64,000 bases of DNA from JAXGMQ01 sp040768585. GTDB lineage: Bacteria > Caldisericota > Caldisericia > JAAYUI01. Positions 25,481 through 35,120 of this stretch are shown in pieces. A program made the position numbers and the translations under genes. The notes below the pieces were generated by a model. That model did not search any database and was not told where the DNA came from. It saw only the letters and a program-made list of their open reading frames with translations. Where the stretch lies: the NCBI GenBank assembly GCA_040768585.1, contig JAXGMQ010000001.1, positions 2,107,895 to 2,171,894 of the forward strand, in the 5' to 3' direction. Every line of letters begins with the position of its first letter. The first letter of the stretch is position 1.

Positions 25481-25776
25481 TAATTACCTCCAGAGGAGCG
25501 TTTTATCTTAAACCAGAACCACCATAGAGCAAAACCAATTACAAAACCACCAAAGGAAGCAAGGAAAGCAGGAATATAATCGTAAAGTGGAAAAATAAGA
25601 TGGATCAGAGCTGGGAGGAACAAACCTGCAACAACAAGTATCATCCTCAATGGATTCATTATTGGTTTTCTACCGGCGTCAATGGCTTTTTTTGTGGACT
25701 TGTACAACCAGTCAAATTGAACAAAACCGAGCGCTGCTCCCCAAATCAAACCAACTGCAACGTTTAGATATATCAT
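25480..25776 (-). CDS. Small membrane protein of the atp operon (AtpI/AtpR-like position)
   Basis: 98 residues with three hydrophobic segments (about 1-20, 43-62, 68-91). It lies between the AtpQ/AtpI-like gene and atpB, the place held by subunit I or AtpR in other operons. The sequence is not clearly assignable; such proteins help assemble the c-ring or carry Mg2+ in some species. It has 4-nt and 1-nt overlaps with its neighbours. Confidence 0.65.
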   Translation of the reverse strand: MIYLNVAVGLIWGAALGFVQFDWLYKSTKKAIDAGRKPIMNPLRMILVVAGLFLPALIHLIFPLYDYIPAFLASFGGFVIGFALWWFWFKIKRSSGGN

Positions 25777-25982
25777 GGCTTAAACTTCAGAGCTCCTGTC
25801 ACTGCTGCGGCCAACCCAAGGAGGGACAATAAAATTGTGAACAAGGGTATCGTTCCAAGCCACAGATCAAGATAGAATCCTCCGACACCAGTCAGGACGA
25901 TTGGGATAATAATAACAGACAATGCCGTTATTCCAACCATTCTTGCCCTTGCCAATTCTCGAAGGATTTCATACCATTTCAA
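25773..25982 (-). CDS. AtpI/AtpQ-like small membrane protein, first gene of the atp block
   Basis: 69 residues with two membrane helices. GVGGFYLDLWLGTIPLFTIL followed by a Gly/Ala helix matches the small F0F1-ATPase gene-1 (AtpQ) family, thought to assist c-ring assembly or divalent cation transport. It starts only 22 nt after the nuoN stop with no promoter-like sequence between, so the atp genes appear to continue the nuo transcript. Confidence 0.75.
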   Translation of the reverse strand: MKWYEILRELARARMVGITALSVIIIPIVLTGVGGFYLDLWLGTIPLFTILLSLLGLAAAVTGALKFKP

Positions 25983-26004
25983 GCTGCGTTAACCTCCAAA
26001 TACG

Positions 26005-27474
26005 CTAAAATACCTGACTTGCCTTCTGAATAAACTCTGTAATCCAAGGTACCATTATCAAGACTGCAGTCCCGAAAGCGGAGAGTCCAGCTGCAAAAGA
26101 GGCAAACGGATTACCGGTTTCGGTTTGAGTAATCTCTTCACTAGGTGTATCTAGATACATCGCTCGTGCAATACCAAAGTAGTAATATGCGGATAAAGCA
26201 GAGTTAACGACTGCAACTATGACCAACCAATAAAGATTCGCAGAAACCGCTGCCTTGAAGATAAACAGCTTGCCGAAGAATCCAGCAGCCCACGGGATAC
26301 CAAGAAGTGAGACAAGCGTTACGATCATTGCAATAGCAAGGGCTGGATTGGTTTTGCCAAGACCGGCGAAGTGTTTTAGGCTGGAACCGCCACGCCTTGC
26401 TTCAACAACCTTGATGACTGAGAAAGCAGCGATATTCATGAGCGCGTAAGCTGTCACATAGACGAGGATTCCGGCAGCCCCACTCGCAGCATGTTCTGTG
26501 CTGAAAGCGATGACAACGACACCCATGAGCATGTAACCGATTTGGGCAATCGAGCTGTATGCCATGATTCGTTTAACCTCTTTTTGCCATATAGCTGTCA
26601 CGTTTCCAAATGTCATTGATGCAACAGAAACACCCATGATTATCCAACCGACGAGGTTCGCTGTACCAGATCCGGTAATAAAAGAAAAACCTACAAACCT
26701 TGAGAGCGCAATCAGAACACCAATCTTTGGGGCAACAGAAATGAAGGCTGTCGAGATTGGAGGGGCGCCCTCATAAACGTCCGGAGCCCAGAAGTGAAAC
26801 GGAAATGCTGCAATCTTGAAGAAGAGCCCGGCTAGTACGAGAACAATACCAAGAATCTCAATTGGTGCGCCTGTAAGGCTTGTTGCGATTTGGGTGAATG
26901 TCATTGTGTGCGCGGTAGTGTAGATAAGTGAGATACCATAGATGGTCATGGCAGAGGCAAAAGCTCCAAGAAGGAAATACTTGACTACAGCCTCTTTTGC
27001 CTTGATGTCGTGTACCTTGAGTCCTGCCATCATATAGAGCGGGATTGAGGAGACCTCGATAGCCAGATAGAGCACCATAAGGTTGGAGGCTTGCGTCATG
27101 AGCATGAGTCCACCGAGAGAGATAAGCATAAGAAAGAGAAACTCTCCCTGACGCTTTGAATCCTCGGTGAACATGTCGATAGCTGAAATCATAACGATGA
27201 GCGACAGAAGAAGAAGCAAACCTCTCGCATAGAGGGCGAAGCTATCAGATGCGAACAGTAGTGAACCCGAATTGACCGACTCCACTGCCTGACCAATGAG
27301 GACTCCGCCGTTTTGCATACACATCACGGCAAAGGCGACAATTGGTATAAGCATTGCCCCGAATCCAGTAACCAGCCTCTTGCATGGACACCTAATCAGC
27401 GAGACCAGGAGGAGAATACAAGCCCCTCCAAAAACAATGGTCTCTGGTATAAAGGGAGCGAATGAGAAATCCAC
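26005..27474 (-). CDS. nuoN: Complex I subunit NuoN
   Basis: Antiporter-like membrane subunit of 489 residues and about 14 helices. It has the core LLFKIAAFPFHFWAPDVYEGAPP (K in the broken helix) and MAYSSIAQIGYMLMG. The GTG start at 27474 is preceded by AAGGGGG. It is the last nuo gene, 9 nt after nuoM. Confidence 0.95.
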   Translation of the reverse strand: MDFSFAPFIPETIVFGGACILLLVSLIRCPCKRLVTGFGAMLIPIVAFAVMCMQNGGVLIGQAVESVNSGSLLFASDSFALYARGLLLLLSLIVMISAIDMFTEDSKRQGEFLFLMLISLGGLMLMTQASNLMVLYLAIEVSSIPLYMMAGLKVHDIKAKEAVVKYFLLGAFASAMTIYGISLIYTTAHTMTFTQIATSLTGAPIEILGIVLVLAGLFFKIAAFPFHFWAPDVYEGAPPISTAFISVAPKIGVLIALSRFVGFSFITGSGTANLVGWIIMGVSVASMTFGNVTAIWQKEVKRIMAYSSIAQIGYMLMGVVVIAFSTEHAASGAAGILVYVTAYALMNIAAFSVIKVVEARRGGSSLKHFAGLGKTNPALAIAMIVTLVSLLGIPWAAGFFGKLFIFKAAVSANLYWLVIVAVVNSALSAYYYFGIARAMYLDTPSEEITQTETGNPFASFAAGLSAFGTAVLIMVPWITEFIQKASQVF

Positions 27475-27483
27475 GATGCCCCC

Positions 27484-29013
27484 TTATAGAAGCCCAACGA
27501 CGGAATTACTTATCATACTGAGGATTGGCATTGGATATAGACCAATGAAGAACACAAAACCAAAGAGTGGGACAGCAGCGATTATCTCACGGAATGACGC
27601 ATCCTTGATATCGATGAACTTCTCTTTGAGTTTGCCAAACATTGTTCTTTGCATCATCCAAAGCATAACACCGGCGTTTACTACAAGACCGATGATAGAC
27701 ACCCAGGCAATCCAATTTCTTGCTACAAATCCAGCCTGGAGTGAGAGGAACTCACCGACAAAACCAGAGAGCGCTGGGAGACCGATTGATGCAAATGATG
27801 CGATGATCAGCATGATGGCAATCACTGGAATCTTGCTACCCATGCCTGGAAGTTCATCGATTTGTCTGGTGTGTGTTCTCTCGTAGATGTAGCCAACCAA
27901 GAGGAAGAGGAGTCCTGTTGTTGTTCCGTGGTTGAACATAACAATGATTGCGCCCTGTAATGCAATTTGTTTTGTATCTGGAGTTGGAGCTAGCATGAAT
28001 GCTGCGATTGCGATAAGAACAAACCCCATGTGGTTGACTGACGTGTAGGCAACAAGTTTCTTGAGGTCTTTTTGCACTAAGGCGCACAGAGCGCCGTATA
28101 CAACACCGACAACACCCAATATGGCAATTAGTGTCCCCATTGGTTTGATAAATGTGGCTGGGTCGCCATCTCGGAAGAACGCCAAACTCATCCTAATCAT
28201 TCCATATCCACCCATTTTAAGCAGTACGCCAGCAAGCATGATTGAGATTGGAGCAGGTGCCTCGACGTGGGCGTCAGGAAGCCAGGTGTGGAACGGGAAG
28301 GACGGAACTTTGACTGCAAAGCCAAAAAGCATTGCAAGGAAAACCGGGATGGCAAGGTATCCAAGCGATGCAACAACATTTCCATCCTTAGCAAGCTGAG
28401 CTATTGAGAAGGTGTCTGTTTTGAAGTATATGGCTAGGATTCCAACAAGCATAACGAGTGAGGCAACAAGCGTATAGATGAAGAACTTAATGGACGCATA
28501 CTGTCTTCGCTCTCCACCCCAAATGCCTATCAGGAAGTACATCGGTACAAGCACGACTTCCCAGAAGACATAGAAGAGGACAAGGTCAAGAGAAAGGAAA
28601 ACGCCGATGAGACCTGTCTCAAGAAGAAGGAAGAGTGAGAAATATTCTTTGACTCGCTCTTTAATGGTGAATGATGCAAGGCAGGCTGTGACAGAAAGAA
28701 GAGAAGTTAGGAAGAGCATGAGCATAGACATACCATCAATACCAAGGTGGTAATGTATCAGCGGATTTTCGCCCAATTTAACCCATACAAACTTATCGAC
28801 AAGCTTGAACATACCAGGATTTGTAGCCGAGACAATTGTTGGGTCTTTGCTGTACAAAACCCATATGTAGATTGCAATTCCAAGCACGGCAAGCGTGAAA
28901 CCAGTTGCAATTCCTCTAATCAGTTTGTGATTATCCTTTGGAAACAGAAGAATAATCAATGAACCTGCCAAAGGCAGAAACGTAACAAGCGTAAGCCACA
29001 TAGAATTAATCAT
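27484..29013 (-). CDS. nuoM: Complex I subunit NuoM
   Basis: Antiporter-like proton-pumping subunit, 509 residues. It has HYHLGIDGMSMLMLFLTSLL, the key Glu in VLFYVFWEVVLVPMYFLIG, FPFHTWLPDAHVEAP and KKLVAYTSVNHMGFVLIAIA. AGGAGG lies before ATG 29013, and nuoL ends 15 nt upstream. Confidence 0.96.
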   Translation of the reverse strand: MINSMWLTLVTFLPLAGSLIILLFPKDNHKLIRGIATGFTLAVLGIAIYIWVLYSKDPTIVSATNPGMFKLVDKFVWVKLGENPLIHYHLGIDGMSMLMLFLTSLLSVTACLASFTIKERVKEYFSLFLLLETGLIGVFLSLDLVLFYVFWEVVLVPMYFLIGIWGGERRQYASIKFFIYTLVASLVMLVGILAIYFKTDTFSIAQLAKDGNVVASLGYLAIPVFLAMLFGFAVKVPSFPFHTWLPDAHVEAPAPISIMLAGVLLKMGGYGMIRMSLAFFRDGDPATFIKPMGTLIAILGVVGVVYGALCALVQKDLKKLVAYTSVNHMGFVLIAIAAFMLAPTPDTKQIALQGAIIVMFNHGTTTGLLFLLVGYIYERTHTRQIDELPGMGSKIPVIAIMLIIASFASIGLPALSGFVGEFLSLQAGFVARNWIAWVSIIGLVVNAGVMLWMMQRTMFGKLKEKFIDIKDASFREIIAAVPLFGFVFFIGLYPMPILSMISNSVVGLL

Positions 29014-29028
29014 GCGTTTATCCTCCTA

Positions 29029-31200
29029 TTAGAGGGCAAATATAGCCACAATGAGTAGTATCACAACGACTGAAGCAAACATCACCGCCGCATAGTTAGG
29101 CAGGTAGCCAGTCTGTATTTTTCTCGTTTGTTTTCCGGTCTCTCCGAACACTGTTGCAGTACCGTTAACAAGTCCATCGACAACGTTCTCATCAAACCAC
29201 TTGGTAATGGTTGAGAGCTTAACACCGAGCCAACCAACTCCGTTCACGGCACCATCAACTATGTGTGAGTCGAACCAATGAACAACCCCGGCAAATTTGA
29301 CAGTCAGCCACGAAACTCCGTTAACAGCTCCGTCTATGACCTTTGCATCAAACTTGCTAGAAAACTCTGCAACCCAAAGGAATGGTTTAACCGCGACGAA
29401 TGTCCAAGCCTCATCGATATACCACTTGTTCTTGAGGAATATGTAGATTGGTCGCAAACCATTGATGAGTCTGACTTTAAGTTTTGGTCTCCACACGTAG
29501 ACGATGAGACCTGTGAGTATGCCGGCGAATACTATGATAATCGCTCCAAAGAAGAGGGTGGGGTTTGTCTGAGACCAGGTTTCATAACCATGACTTGGAT
29601 CTGTAAGTGTTGTGCCGATGTTTAAAGTTGCATTTCCAGAGATGAAATGTGTCGCTTTGAAATACGCGTTACCGAGGAAACTCTGGAAGAAATTTGGAAT
29701 CAATCCATCACCACCCCAGAAGGGGATACCAACAAAACCAACACCAGCAGCCAATACAGCGAGCCAGACCAGTGGCAACGTGGTTTTCCAACTGCCCTCA
29801 TGTGCATGGTTTTCCTTGCGGGGTTTGCCAAAGAACGTAAGCCACACACATCGAGTCATATAGTAAGGAGTCAGGAATGCGCCAAGAAGCGCTAGCACAA
29901 CGGCAACCAAGGCCCAGGTGTTGTGTCCATGAGCAAAGTTACTCCACACCGCACCTATAATTGCATCCTTGCTCCAGAACCCAGCAAACAGTGGGAATCC
30001 AGCGAGAGCGAGTGAGCCAATGACAAATGTCCAACCTGTTATTGGCATCTTCTTTATGAGTCCACCCATCTCATGCATGTTCTGGGTGTGCGTGGCGTGG
30101 ATTACAGAACCGCTCCCAAGGAAAAGAAGTCCCTTGAAGAACGCGTGTGTCATCAGATGAAACAAGGCTGCCACAAATCCAAACATCGCATAGGATGGAT
30201 GATTGCCACCTATTGCATAGACCGCTCCAAGACCCATTACCATATAGCCAAGCTGACTGATTGTTGAATATGCCAGAACCTTTTTGATGTCGTCCTGTAC
30301 TGTGGCAATGGTTGCGCCCATGAAGGCTGTTACTGCACCAACCATCATGACAACCGTCAATGCAATTCCGGTTGTATCGGCGATAAATACCGGAATTGTT
30401 CTTGCGACGAGATATATGCCGGCGGCGACCATGGTGGCAGCGTGGATGAGGGCTGAAACGGGGGTGGGGCCTTCCATAGCGTTGGGAAGCCAGACATGAA
30501 GGGGGAACTGGGCAGATTTGCCGACAGCGCCCATGAAGATACACAATGGTATTACTATCAAGATTGTCTCAGAGAGCGCTTTGAATCCACTCGTAAGACT
30601 GCCAAAGTCCAGTGTCCCAGAGAAATAGAAAATCGCAAATATCCCCAGGAACAGGAACACATCACCGACCTTTGTGACAAAGAATGCTTTCTTTGCAGCT
30701 TGGAAGACAGAGCGTTTGTGGAACCAGAAACCGATGAGCAGATAGGAGCAAAGTCCTACAAGCTCCCAGAATGCAAACATCTGTAGGAGGTTTGAAGCTG
30801 TGACGACACCAAGCATGGCGACGGTGAAGAGTTGCAATTCAGCATAGAATCTAGCGATTCCTGGGTCACCTTTCATGTAGTCCATTGAGAATAGATGCAC
30901 CAGGAAAGAGACAGTAGAGACAACAACAAGCATGATGACAGCAAGTGAATCTATCTGAAATCCAAAGTTGAGGACGTATTTTCCTGTCTCAAACCACGTG
31001 AAACTCGTCACTGGGTAGGCAGCGTTTCTGGAGATAACCATGAAAAGGAGAATGAACGAAAGGATCAGGGATACGCCGATAGTGGCAGTTCCGACATACT
31101 GAGCCCACTTCTTGGCTATCTTTCCGCAAAGACCGATGGTGACAAACCCAAGCAGCGGAAGACCAAGAATGAGAAAAGTCAAGATAATGTGTGGTTCCAT
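29029..31200 (-). CDS. nuoL: Complex I subunit NuoL, with extended C-terminus
   Basis: Distal pump subunit of about 723 residues. It has ELVGLCSYLLIGFW, SAQFPLHVWLPNAMEGPTPV and KKVLAYSTISQLGYM. The start is ATG 31200, since GGAGGA lies 3-8 nt before it and the GTG at 31215 would sit ahead of the ribosome site. The C-terminal part, before the last membrane helix, carries three copies of a roughly 27-residue unit with FD..V(I)DG.VNG (coded at about 29160-29355), where most NuoL proteins have one. This region belongs to the long lateral helix. Confidence 0.95.
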   Translation of the reverse strand: MEPHIILTFLILGLPLLGFVTIGLCGKIAKKWAQYVGTATIGVSLILSFILLFMVISRNAAYPVTSFTWFETGKYVLNFGFQIDSLAVIMLVVVSTVSFLVHLFSMDYMKGDPGIARFYAELQLFTVAMLGVVTASNLLQMFAFWELVGLCSYLLIGFWFHKRSVFQAAKKAFFVTKVGDVFLFLGIFAIFYFSGTLDFGSLTSGFKALSETILIVIPLCIFMGAVGKSAQFPLHVWLPNAMEGPTPVSALIHAATMVAAGIYLVARTIPVFIADTTGIALTVVMMVGAVTAFMGATIATVQDDIKKVLAYSTISQLGYMVMGLGAVYAIGGNHPSYAMFGFVAALFHLMTHAFFKGLLFLGSGSVIHATHTQNMHEMGGLIKKMPITGWTFVIGSLALAGFPLFAGFWSKDAIIGAVWSNFAHGHNTWALVAVVLALLGAFLTPYYMTRCVWLTFFGKPRKENHAHEGSWKTTLPLVWLAVLAAGVGFVGIPFWGGDGLIPNFFQSFLGNAYFKATHFISGNATLNIGTTLTDPSHGYETWSQTNPTLFFGAIIIVFAGILTGLIVYVWRPKLKVRLINGLRPIYIFLKNKWYIDEAWTFVAVKPFLWVAEFSSKFDAKVIDGAVNGVSWLTVKFAGVVHWFDSHIVDGAVNGVGWLGVKLSTITKWFDENVVDGLVNGTATVFGETGKQTRKIQTGYLPNYAAVMFASVVVILLIVAIFAL

Positions 31201-31208
31201 GTGTCCTC

Positions 31209-31505
31209 CTACCACTTCAACAGGTTGAATTTCTCAATCGTAACCCAACCTTTTGAACGATACATTGCAACAATAGCCGCAAGTCCAACGATTGTCTCAG
31301 CTGCAGCAACGGCTATCGCAAAAACCACCATTGTTTGGGCAACTCCCGGCTCAGGGGTGGAATTAGCAGTAGCAAGGAATGTGAGATTTGCACCATTTAG
31401 CATGAGCTCAATGCACATGAGAATTCTGACGCCATTTCTGAGCATGAGCGCGCCAAGAACTCCGATACAAAACAATGCAGCTCCAACATACAGCAGGACA
31501 CTCAT
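31209..31505 (-). CDS. nuoK: Complex I subunit NuoK
   Basis: 98 residues and three helices. It has GVRILMCIELMLNGANLTFLA, with the two conserved membrane Glu residues (in IELMLN and AAAETIVG). The ATG overlaps nuoJ by 4 nt. Confidence 0.95.
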   Translation of the reverse strand: MSVLLYVGAALFCIGVLGALMLRNGVRILMCIELMLNGANLTFLATANSTPEPGVAQTMVVFAIAVAAAETIVGLAAIVAMYRSKGWVTIEKFNLLKW

Positions 31506-32032
31506 ACTTCGTCCTCCTTCTTCTTTGCCATCTCAACTCCACCAACGAGAGCAGCTAATAGCATGAATGACGCCATCTCAACGGGAATGGAGTATTCAGT
31601 TGGTTTACCACTACCTGGAATACCATACATAGTTTTACCAATTCCCTCGACTGAGTTGTAGCCGTGATTTGTTTCAAGAGTGGTGAGATCAACATCCGAT
31701 TTGTAGATAAAAAACGAAACCATAACGAGCAGACAAAGGGCCACTACAATGCCAATGGGATATTGCCTATGAATGTGAACAAGTTGCTTCCCTTCCTTAT
31801 CTCTTGTGAACATTATTGCAAATAGGATGAGAATGGAGATAGCACCAACATAGATTGCCACCTGTGCTGCAGCGATAAAATCAGCACCAACCAGGACATA
31901 TACCAGAGCGAGAGAAAGAAGGCACAGTATCAGTGAGAGAATGGCGTGCATGATATTGCGAAGCGTGACAGTCAAAAGCGCAAAAACAATGACAGGAACG
32001 GAGATGAGGATTATAGGCCAGAGTTCTGTCAT
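31502..32032 (-). CDS. nuoJ: Complex I subunit NuoJ
   Basis: 176 residues and five helices. It has NIMHAILSLILCLLSLALVYVLV and AQVAIYVGAISILILFAIMF, the family's signature pi-bulge helix region. It overlaps nuoI and nuoK by 4 nt each. Confidence 0.95.
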   Translation of the reverse strand: MTELWPIILISVPVIVFALLTVTLRNIMHAILSLILCLLSLALVYVLVGADFIAAAQVAIYVGAISILILFAIMFTRDKEGKQLVHIHRQYPIGIVVALCLLVMVSFFIYKSDVDLTTLETNHGYNSVEGIGKTMYGIPGSGKPTEYSIPVEMASFMLLAALVGGVEMAKKKEDEV

Positions 32033-32445
32033 GCATCACCTCCTGATGAATTCAAAAGCTCCTCCTTTTTGTAGAGCATCCCTTCCCTGGAGAAGGATGC
32101 CAATTCAAAGAAGTTGCCGGTAACAAGGGCACCAAACGGACAAGACTCAACGCAGATTCCGCAGAACATACATTGTTGTATGTTCACATCGTATTCCTGA
32201 GCAAACGGTTTTCCTTCTTCGTTTTTACCCTTGACGATTGTGATTGCATGCACTGGGCAGTTGTTTGCGCAAATGCCGCAAGCGGTGCATTTTTCTTTGC
32301 CATTCTCGTCTCTAACCAACCTCATGAGTCCGAAGAATCTCGGCTCCATCGGTTGTTTTTTCTTTGGGTAACGCAGGGTTATCTTCTTGCGGAAGATATG
32401 CTTGAAGGTGACCCACAGATTTTCAGCTATTCCTTTTCCGTACAC
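32029..32445 (-). CDS. nuoI: Complex I subunit NuoI (2x[4Fe-4S] ferredoxin-like)
   Basis: Carries clusters N6a and N6b in CTACGICANNCP and CMFCGICVESCP. In this complex, which lacks NuoEFG, it may be the entry point for electrons from a soluble donor. The GTG at 32445 is chosen as the start because GGAGG (32454-32458) lies 8 nt upstream and nuoH ends at 32459; the longer frame would run back into nuoH. Length 138 residues. Confidence 0.93.
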   Translation of the reverse strand: MYGKGIAENLWVTFKHIFRKKITLRYPKKKQPMEPRFFGLMRLVRDENGKEKCTACGICANNCPVHAITIVKGKNEEGKPFAQEYDVNIQQCMFCGICVESCPFGALVTGNFFELASFSREGMLYKKEELLNSSGGDA

Positions 32446-32458
32446 TTGGGCTCCCTCC

Positions 32459-33562
32459 TTATTTAGTAACCGTCTGTATAGTGTTGACCAAAACACTGTA
32501 CAATCCATCCGAGTACACAACGATGAGTGCAGTATAAAGGACGTTCAGAAGCGACAACGGCAGCAGGAACTTCCAAGCAAGATTCATGAGCTGATCTGCT
32601 CTAACTCTTGGTAATGAGCGTGAAATCCAGAGGATGAGTCCCGCAATTGCAAAGGTTTTTACAAGGAACCAGAAACCATAGGAAATATATGGAATACCGG
32701 GAAGGAAATTGAGGAACCCCGGCATCGCTCCACCACCAAGGAACAAGACCGTGACGAGGGCACCTGTGACGAAGAGGTAGGTGTACTCGGTAAAGAAGAA
32801 GAACACAAATCTGATGCCTGAGTATTCGACGTTGTAACCCGCCACAAGTTCCGATTCACCCTCAGCCAAGTCAAATGGAATCCTGAAGACCTCAGCGAGG
32901 GATGCGATGAAGAAAATCACAAATCCGATAAACTGAGGGAAGATGAACCACACCCTCTGACTGGCCGCAATGTGCGAAAGGTTCATCGAGCCTGCCATCA
33001 TGACAACACAGAGTAGAGCGATTGTTTTAGGAACCTCGTAACTGATTTCCTGGGCTGCGGAGCGGATTGCACCAAGCAGCGAGAATTTGTTTCCGGATGC
33101 GAAACCACCAACAAGAATACCGATGATACTGATTGACATAATGGCTGTGACCATCAATACACCAACATTGGTATTCGCTAGGAACGGCACTATCGACGGT
33201 ACGGAGACAGCGCTTGGTCCAATTGGAACCGAGTAACTTAGGAAAGGAATGAGCGCAAAAACAACAAATGCGGGTACAAAGCTGACAAGAGGGGAGTAGC
33301 AGTAGAGCAATTTGTCCGCAGCTCTTGGGATGACGTCTCCCTTGCCAAGAATCTTGAGCATATCAGCAACTGGCTGCAAAATACCCCAAGGGCCAACCTC
33401 CATAGGGCCAAGTCTTTGCTGCATCCAACCGAGTAGTTTTCTCTCAACCAGAGTTAGCACCAGTGCTACTACTGTCACAAAACCAAACAGCATCAGCGCT
33501 ACTCCTGAAATGAGCAAGATTGTGGTGAAGTTTTCGATTATATAAGGTATTATCTCTGTCAT
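32459..33562 (-). CDS. nuoH: Complex I subunit NuoH
   Basis: Membrane subunit forming the quinone chamber, 367 residues. It has ERKLLGWMQQRLGPMEVGPWG, FRIPFDLAEGESELVAGYNVEYSG (split above as two adjoining family motifs), and about eight helices. GGTGA lies before ATG 33562, 5 nt after nuoD. Confidence 0.96.
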   Translation of the reverse strand: MTEIIPYIIENFTTILLISGVALMLFGFVTVVALVLTLVERKLLGWMQQRLGPMEVGPWGILQPVADMLKILGKGDVIPRAADKLLYCYSPLVSFVPAFVVFALIPFLSYSVPIGPSAVSVPSIVPFLANTNVGVLMVTAIMSISIIGILVGGFASGNKFSLLGAIRSAAQEISYEVPKTIALLCVVMMAGSMNLSHIAASQRVWFIFPQFIGFVIFFIASLAEVFRIPFDLAEGESELVAGYNVEYSGIRFVFFFFTEYTYLFVTGALVTVLFLGGGAMPGFLNFLPGIPYISYGFWFLVKTFAIAGLILWISRSLPRVRADQLMNLAWKFLLPLSLLNVLYTALIVVYSDGLYSVLVNTIQTVTK

Positions 33563-33567
33563 CTAAA

Positions 33568-34677
33568 TCACCTGTCCGCTTCGCCCATTGTTGGGGCAAT
33601 AGATGCTAGCGTCGCAATAACATCTGGTATCGACAATCCGTTAATCACAGTCGGCAGCATCATGAGGTTTGAGAAGCTGGGAGCGCGGATTTTTACCTTC
33701 CATGGTTTGGCGGTGCCGTCTGAGACAAGGTATATTCCGAGTTCTCCAATCGGAGCTTCAACTCGCGCATAGACCTCACCAGCAGGTGGTTTTATTATTT
33801 TTGGTACTTTTGCTCTAATTTCACCCTCTGGAAGTCTAGCCAGGATTTGTTCTATAATATGGATTGACTGCCATATCTCGTCAAACCTGACCATGTACCT
33901 GTCGTATGAGTCACCGTTCTTCTTTGATATCACCTTGAACTCAAGCTTGTTGTAAATCTCATATGATTCATCCATGCGGATGTCACGAGCAATACCAGAA
34001 CCACGAAGAACGGGGCCAGAACACCCAAAATTGATTGCATCCTCTGCGGAAAGAATTCCGATACCCTTTGTTCTTGCCATGAAGATTTCATTCTTTTGCA
34101 GCATCGCAGCGTATTCTGGCATTCTATCCTTGAGGTAGTGAATGAAGTTATCGACTCTCGCTAGGAAGCCTTCAGGGATGTCGTTTTTAACCCCACCAAA
34201 CCTCATCCAATTGAAGGTCATTCGCGAGCCGGCAACGGCAGCAAAAAGCTCAAGCAGATACTCACGCTCTCTCATCGTGTAGACCATTGGAGTCATCGAC
34301 GCAAGGTCTAGTCCCTGTGCTCCGACATTGACAAGGTGAGCTGCAATTCTGTTGAGCTCCATCATGAGAACTCTGAGATAGCTTGCTCTTTCAGGTACTT
34401 CAATGCCCATGAGTTTTTCAACGGCTGCCACAAACGGATACTCGTTGAGGAATCCCGCAAGGTAGTCAAGTCTGTCAAGATATGGAATAAACTGAGGATA
34501 TGTGAGGTTCTCTGCAAGTTTCTCAATGCCACGATGAAGATATCCAAGAATTGGGGTACAGCCAATAACGACCTCTCCATCCAACTCAATCTGTGCCCTA
34601 AAAACGCCGTGTGTGGCGGGGTGTTGTGGACCGATGTTTACGGTCAGGGTATCTGTGCAAATTTTCTCTTCTTCCAC
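33568..34677 (-). CDS. nuoD: Complex I subunit NuoD (49 kDa type)
   Basis: Quinone-site subunit of 369 residues. It has NIGPQHPATHGVFRAQIELD, LGYLHRGIEKLAE, LDRLDYLAGFLNE and a C-terminus rich in hydrophobics (IPDVIATLASIAPTMGEADR), where many homologues end with DPVMGEVDR; here the Asp is replaced (APTMGEADR). The GTG start has GGAGGG 6 nt upstream. C and D are separate genes. Confidence 0.96.
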   Translation of the reverse strand: MEEEKICTDTLTVNIGPQHPATHGVFRAQIELDGEVVIGCTPILGYLHRGIEKLAENLTYPQFIPYLDRLDYLAGFLNEYPFVAAVEKLMGIEVPERASYLRVLMMELNRIAAHLVNVGAQGLDLASMTPMVYTMREREYLLELFAAVAGSRMTFNWMRFGGVKNDIPEGFLARVDNFIHYLKDRMPEYAAMLQKNEIFMARTKGIGILSAEDAINFGCSGPVLRGSGIARDIRMDESYEIYNKLEFKVISKKNGDSYDRYMVRFDEIWQSIHIIEQILARLPEGEIRAKVPKIIKPPAGEVYARVEAPIGELGIYLVSDGTAKPWKVKIRAPSFSNLMMLPTVINGLSIPDVIATLASIAPTMGEADR

Positions 34678-34688
34678 TTATGCCCTCC

Positions 34689-35120
34689 TCAATCGGTCTC
34701 TTTGAAATCTTTACGAAGTGGAAACTTCGTAAAATCGAATGGTGTCAGGATTCGAGTCATGTTTGGATGATCTTCAAACTCGATTCCGTACATGTCATAG
34801 ACCTCTCGCTCAAGCCAATCGGCGGCAACCCAGTGTGGAGTTAAACTTTGGATATTGGGGCTTGCCTTCAGAATTCTGGTATAAATCCAGATTCGTGACT
34901 TGTGCTTCCAGTTGTCAAGCATGTAGACAACATCAAAGTCATCTTCTCGGCAAACAGCAGTTAGCATTGTGAGATAGGAAAAGCCAATATCTTTGAGCTT
35001 AAGAATGGTGTCAACAGCCTTCTCTTTCGCCACCTCAACCTTGAAGACGGAATCGCTTTCCTCGGTCTCAATTGGTTCCATGCCAATTGCGTCAGATATA
35101 ATCTTTTTAAGCTCTGACAT
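34689..35120 (-). CDS. nuoC: Complex I subunit NuoC (30 kDa type)
   Basis: 143 residues. It has the family core SPNIQSLTPHWVAADWLEREVYD with MYGIEFEDHPNMTRILTP. It overlaps nuoB by 14 nt. The ribosome site is GGGAGGAACC before the ATG. Confidence 0.95.
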   Translation of the reverse strand: MSELKKIISDAIGMEPIETEESDSVFKVEVAKEKAVDTILKLKDIGFSYLTMLTAVCREDDFDVVYMLDNWKHKSRIWIYTRILKASPNIQSLTPHWVAADWLEREVYDMYGIEFEDHPNMTRILTPFDFTKFPLRKDFKETD

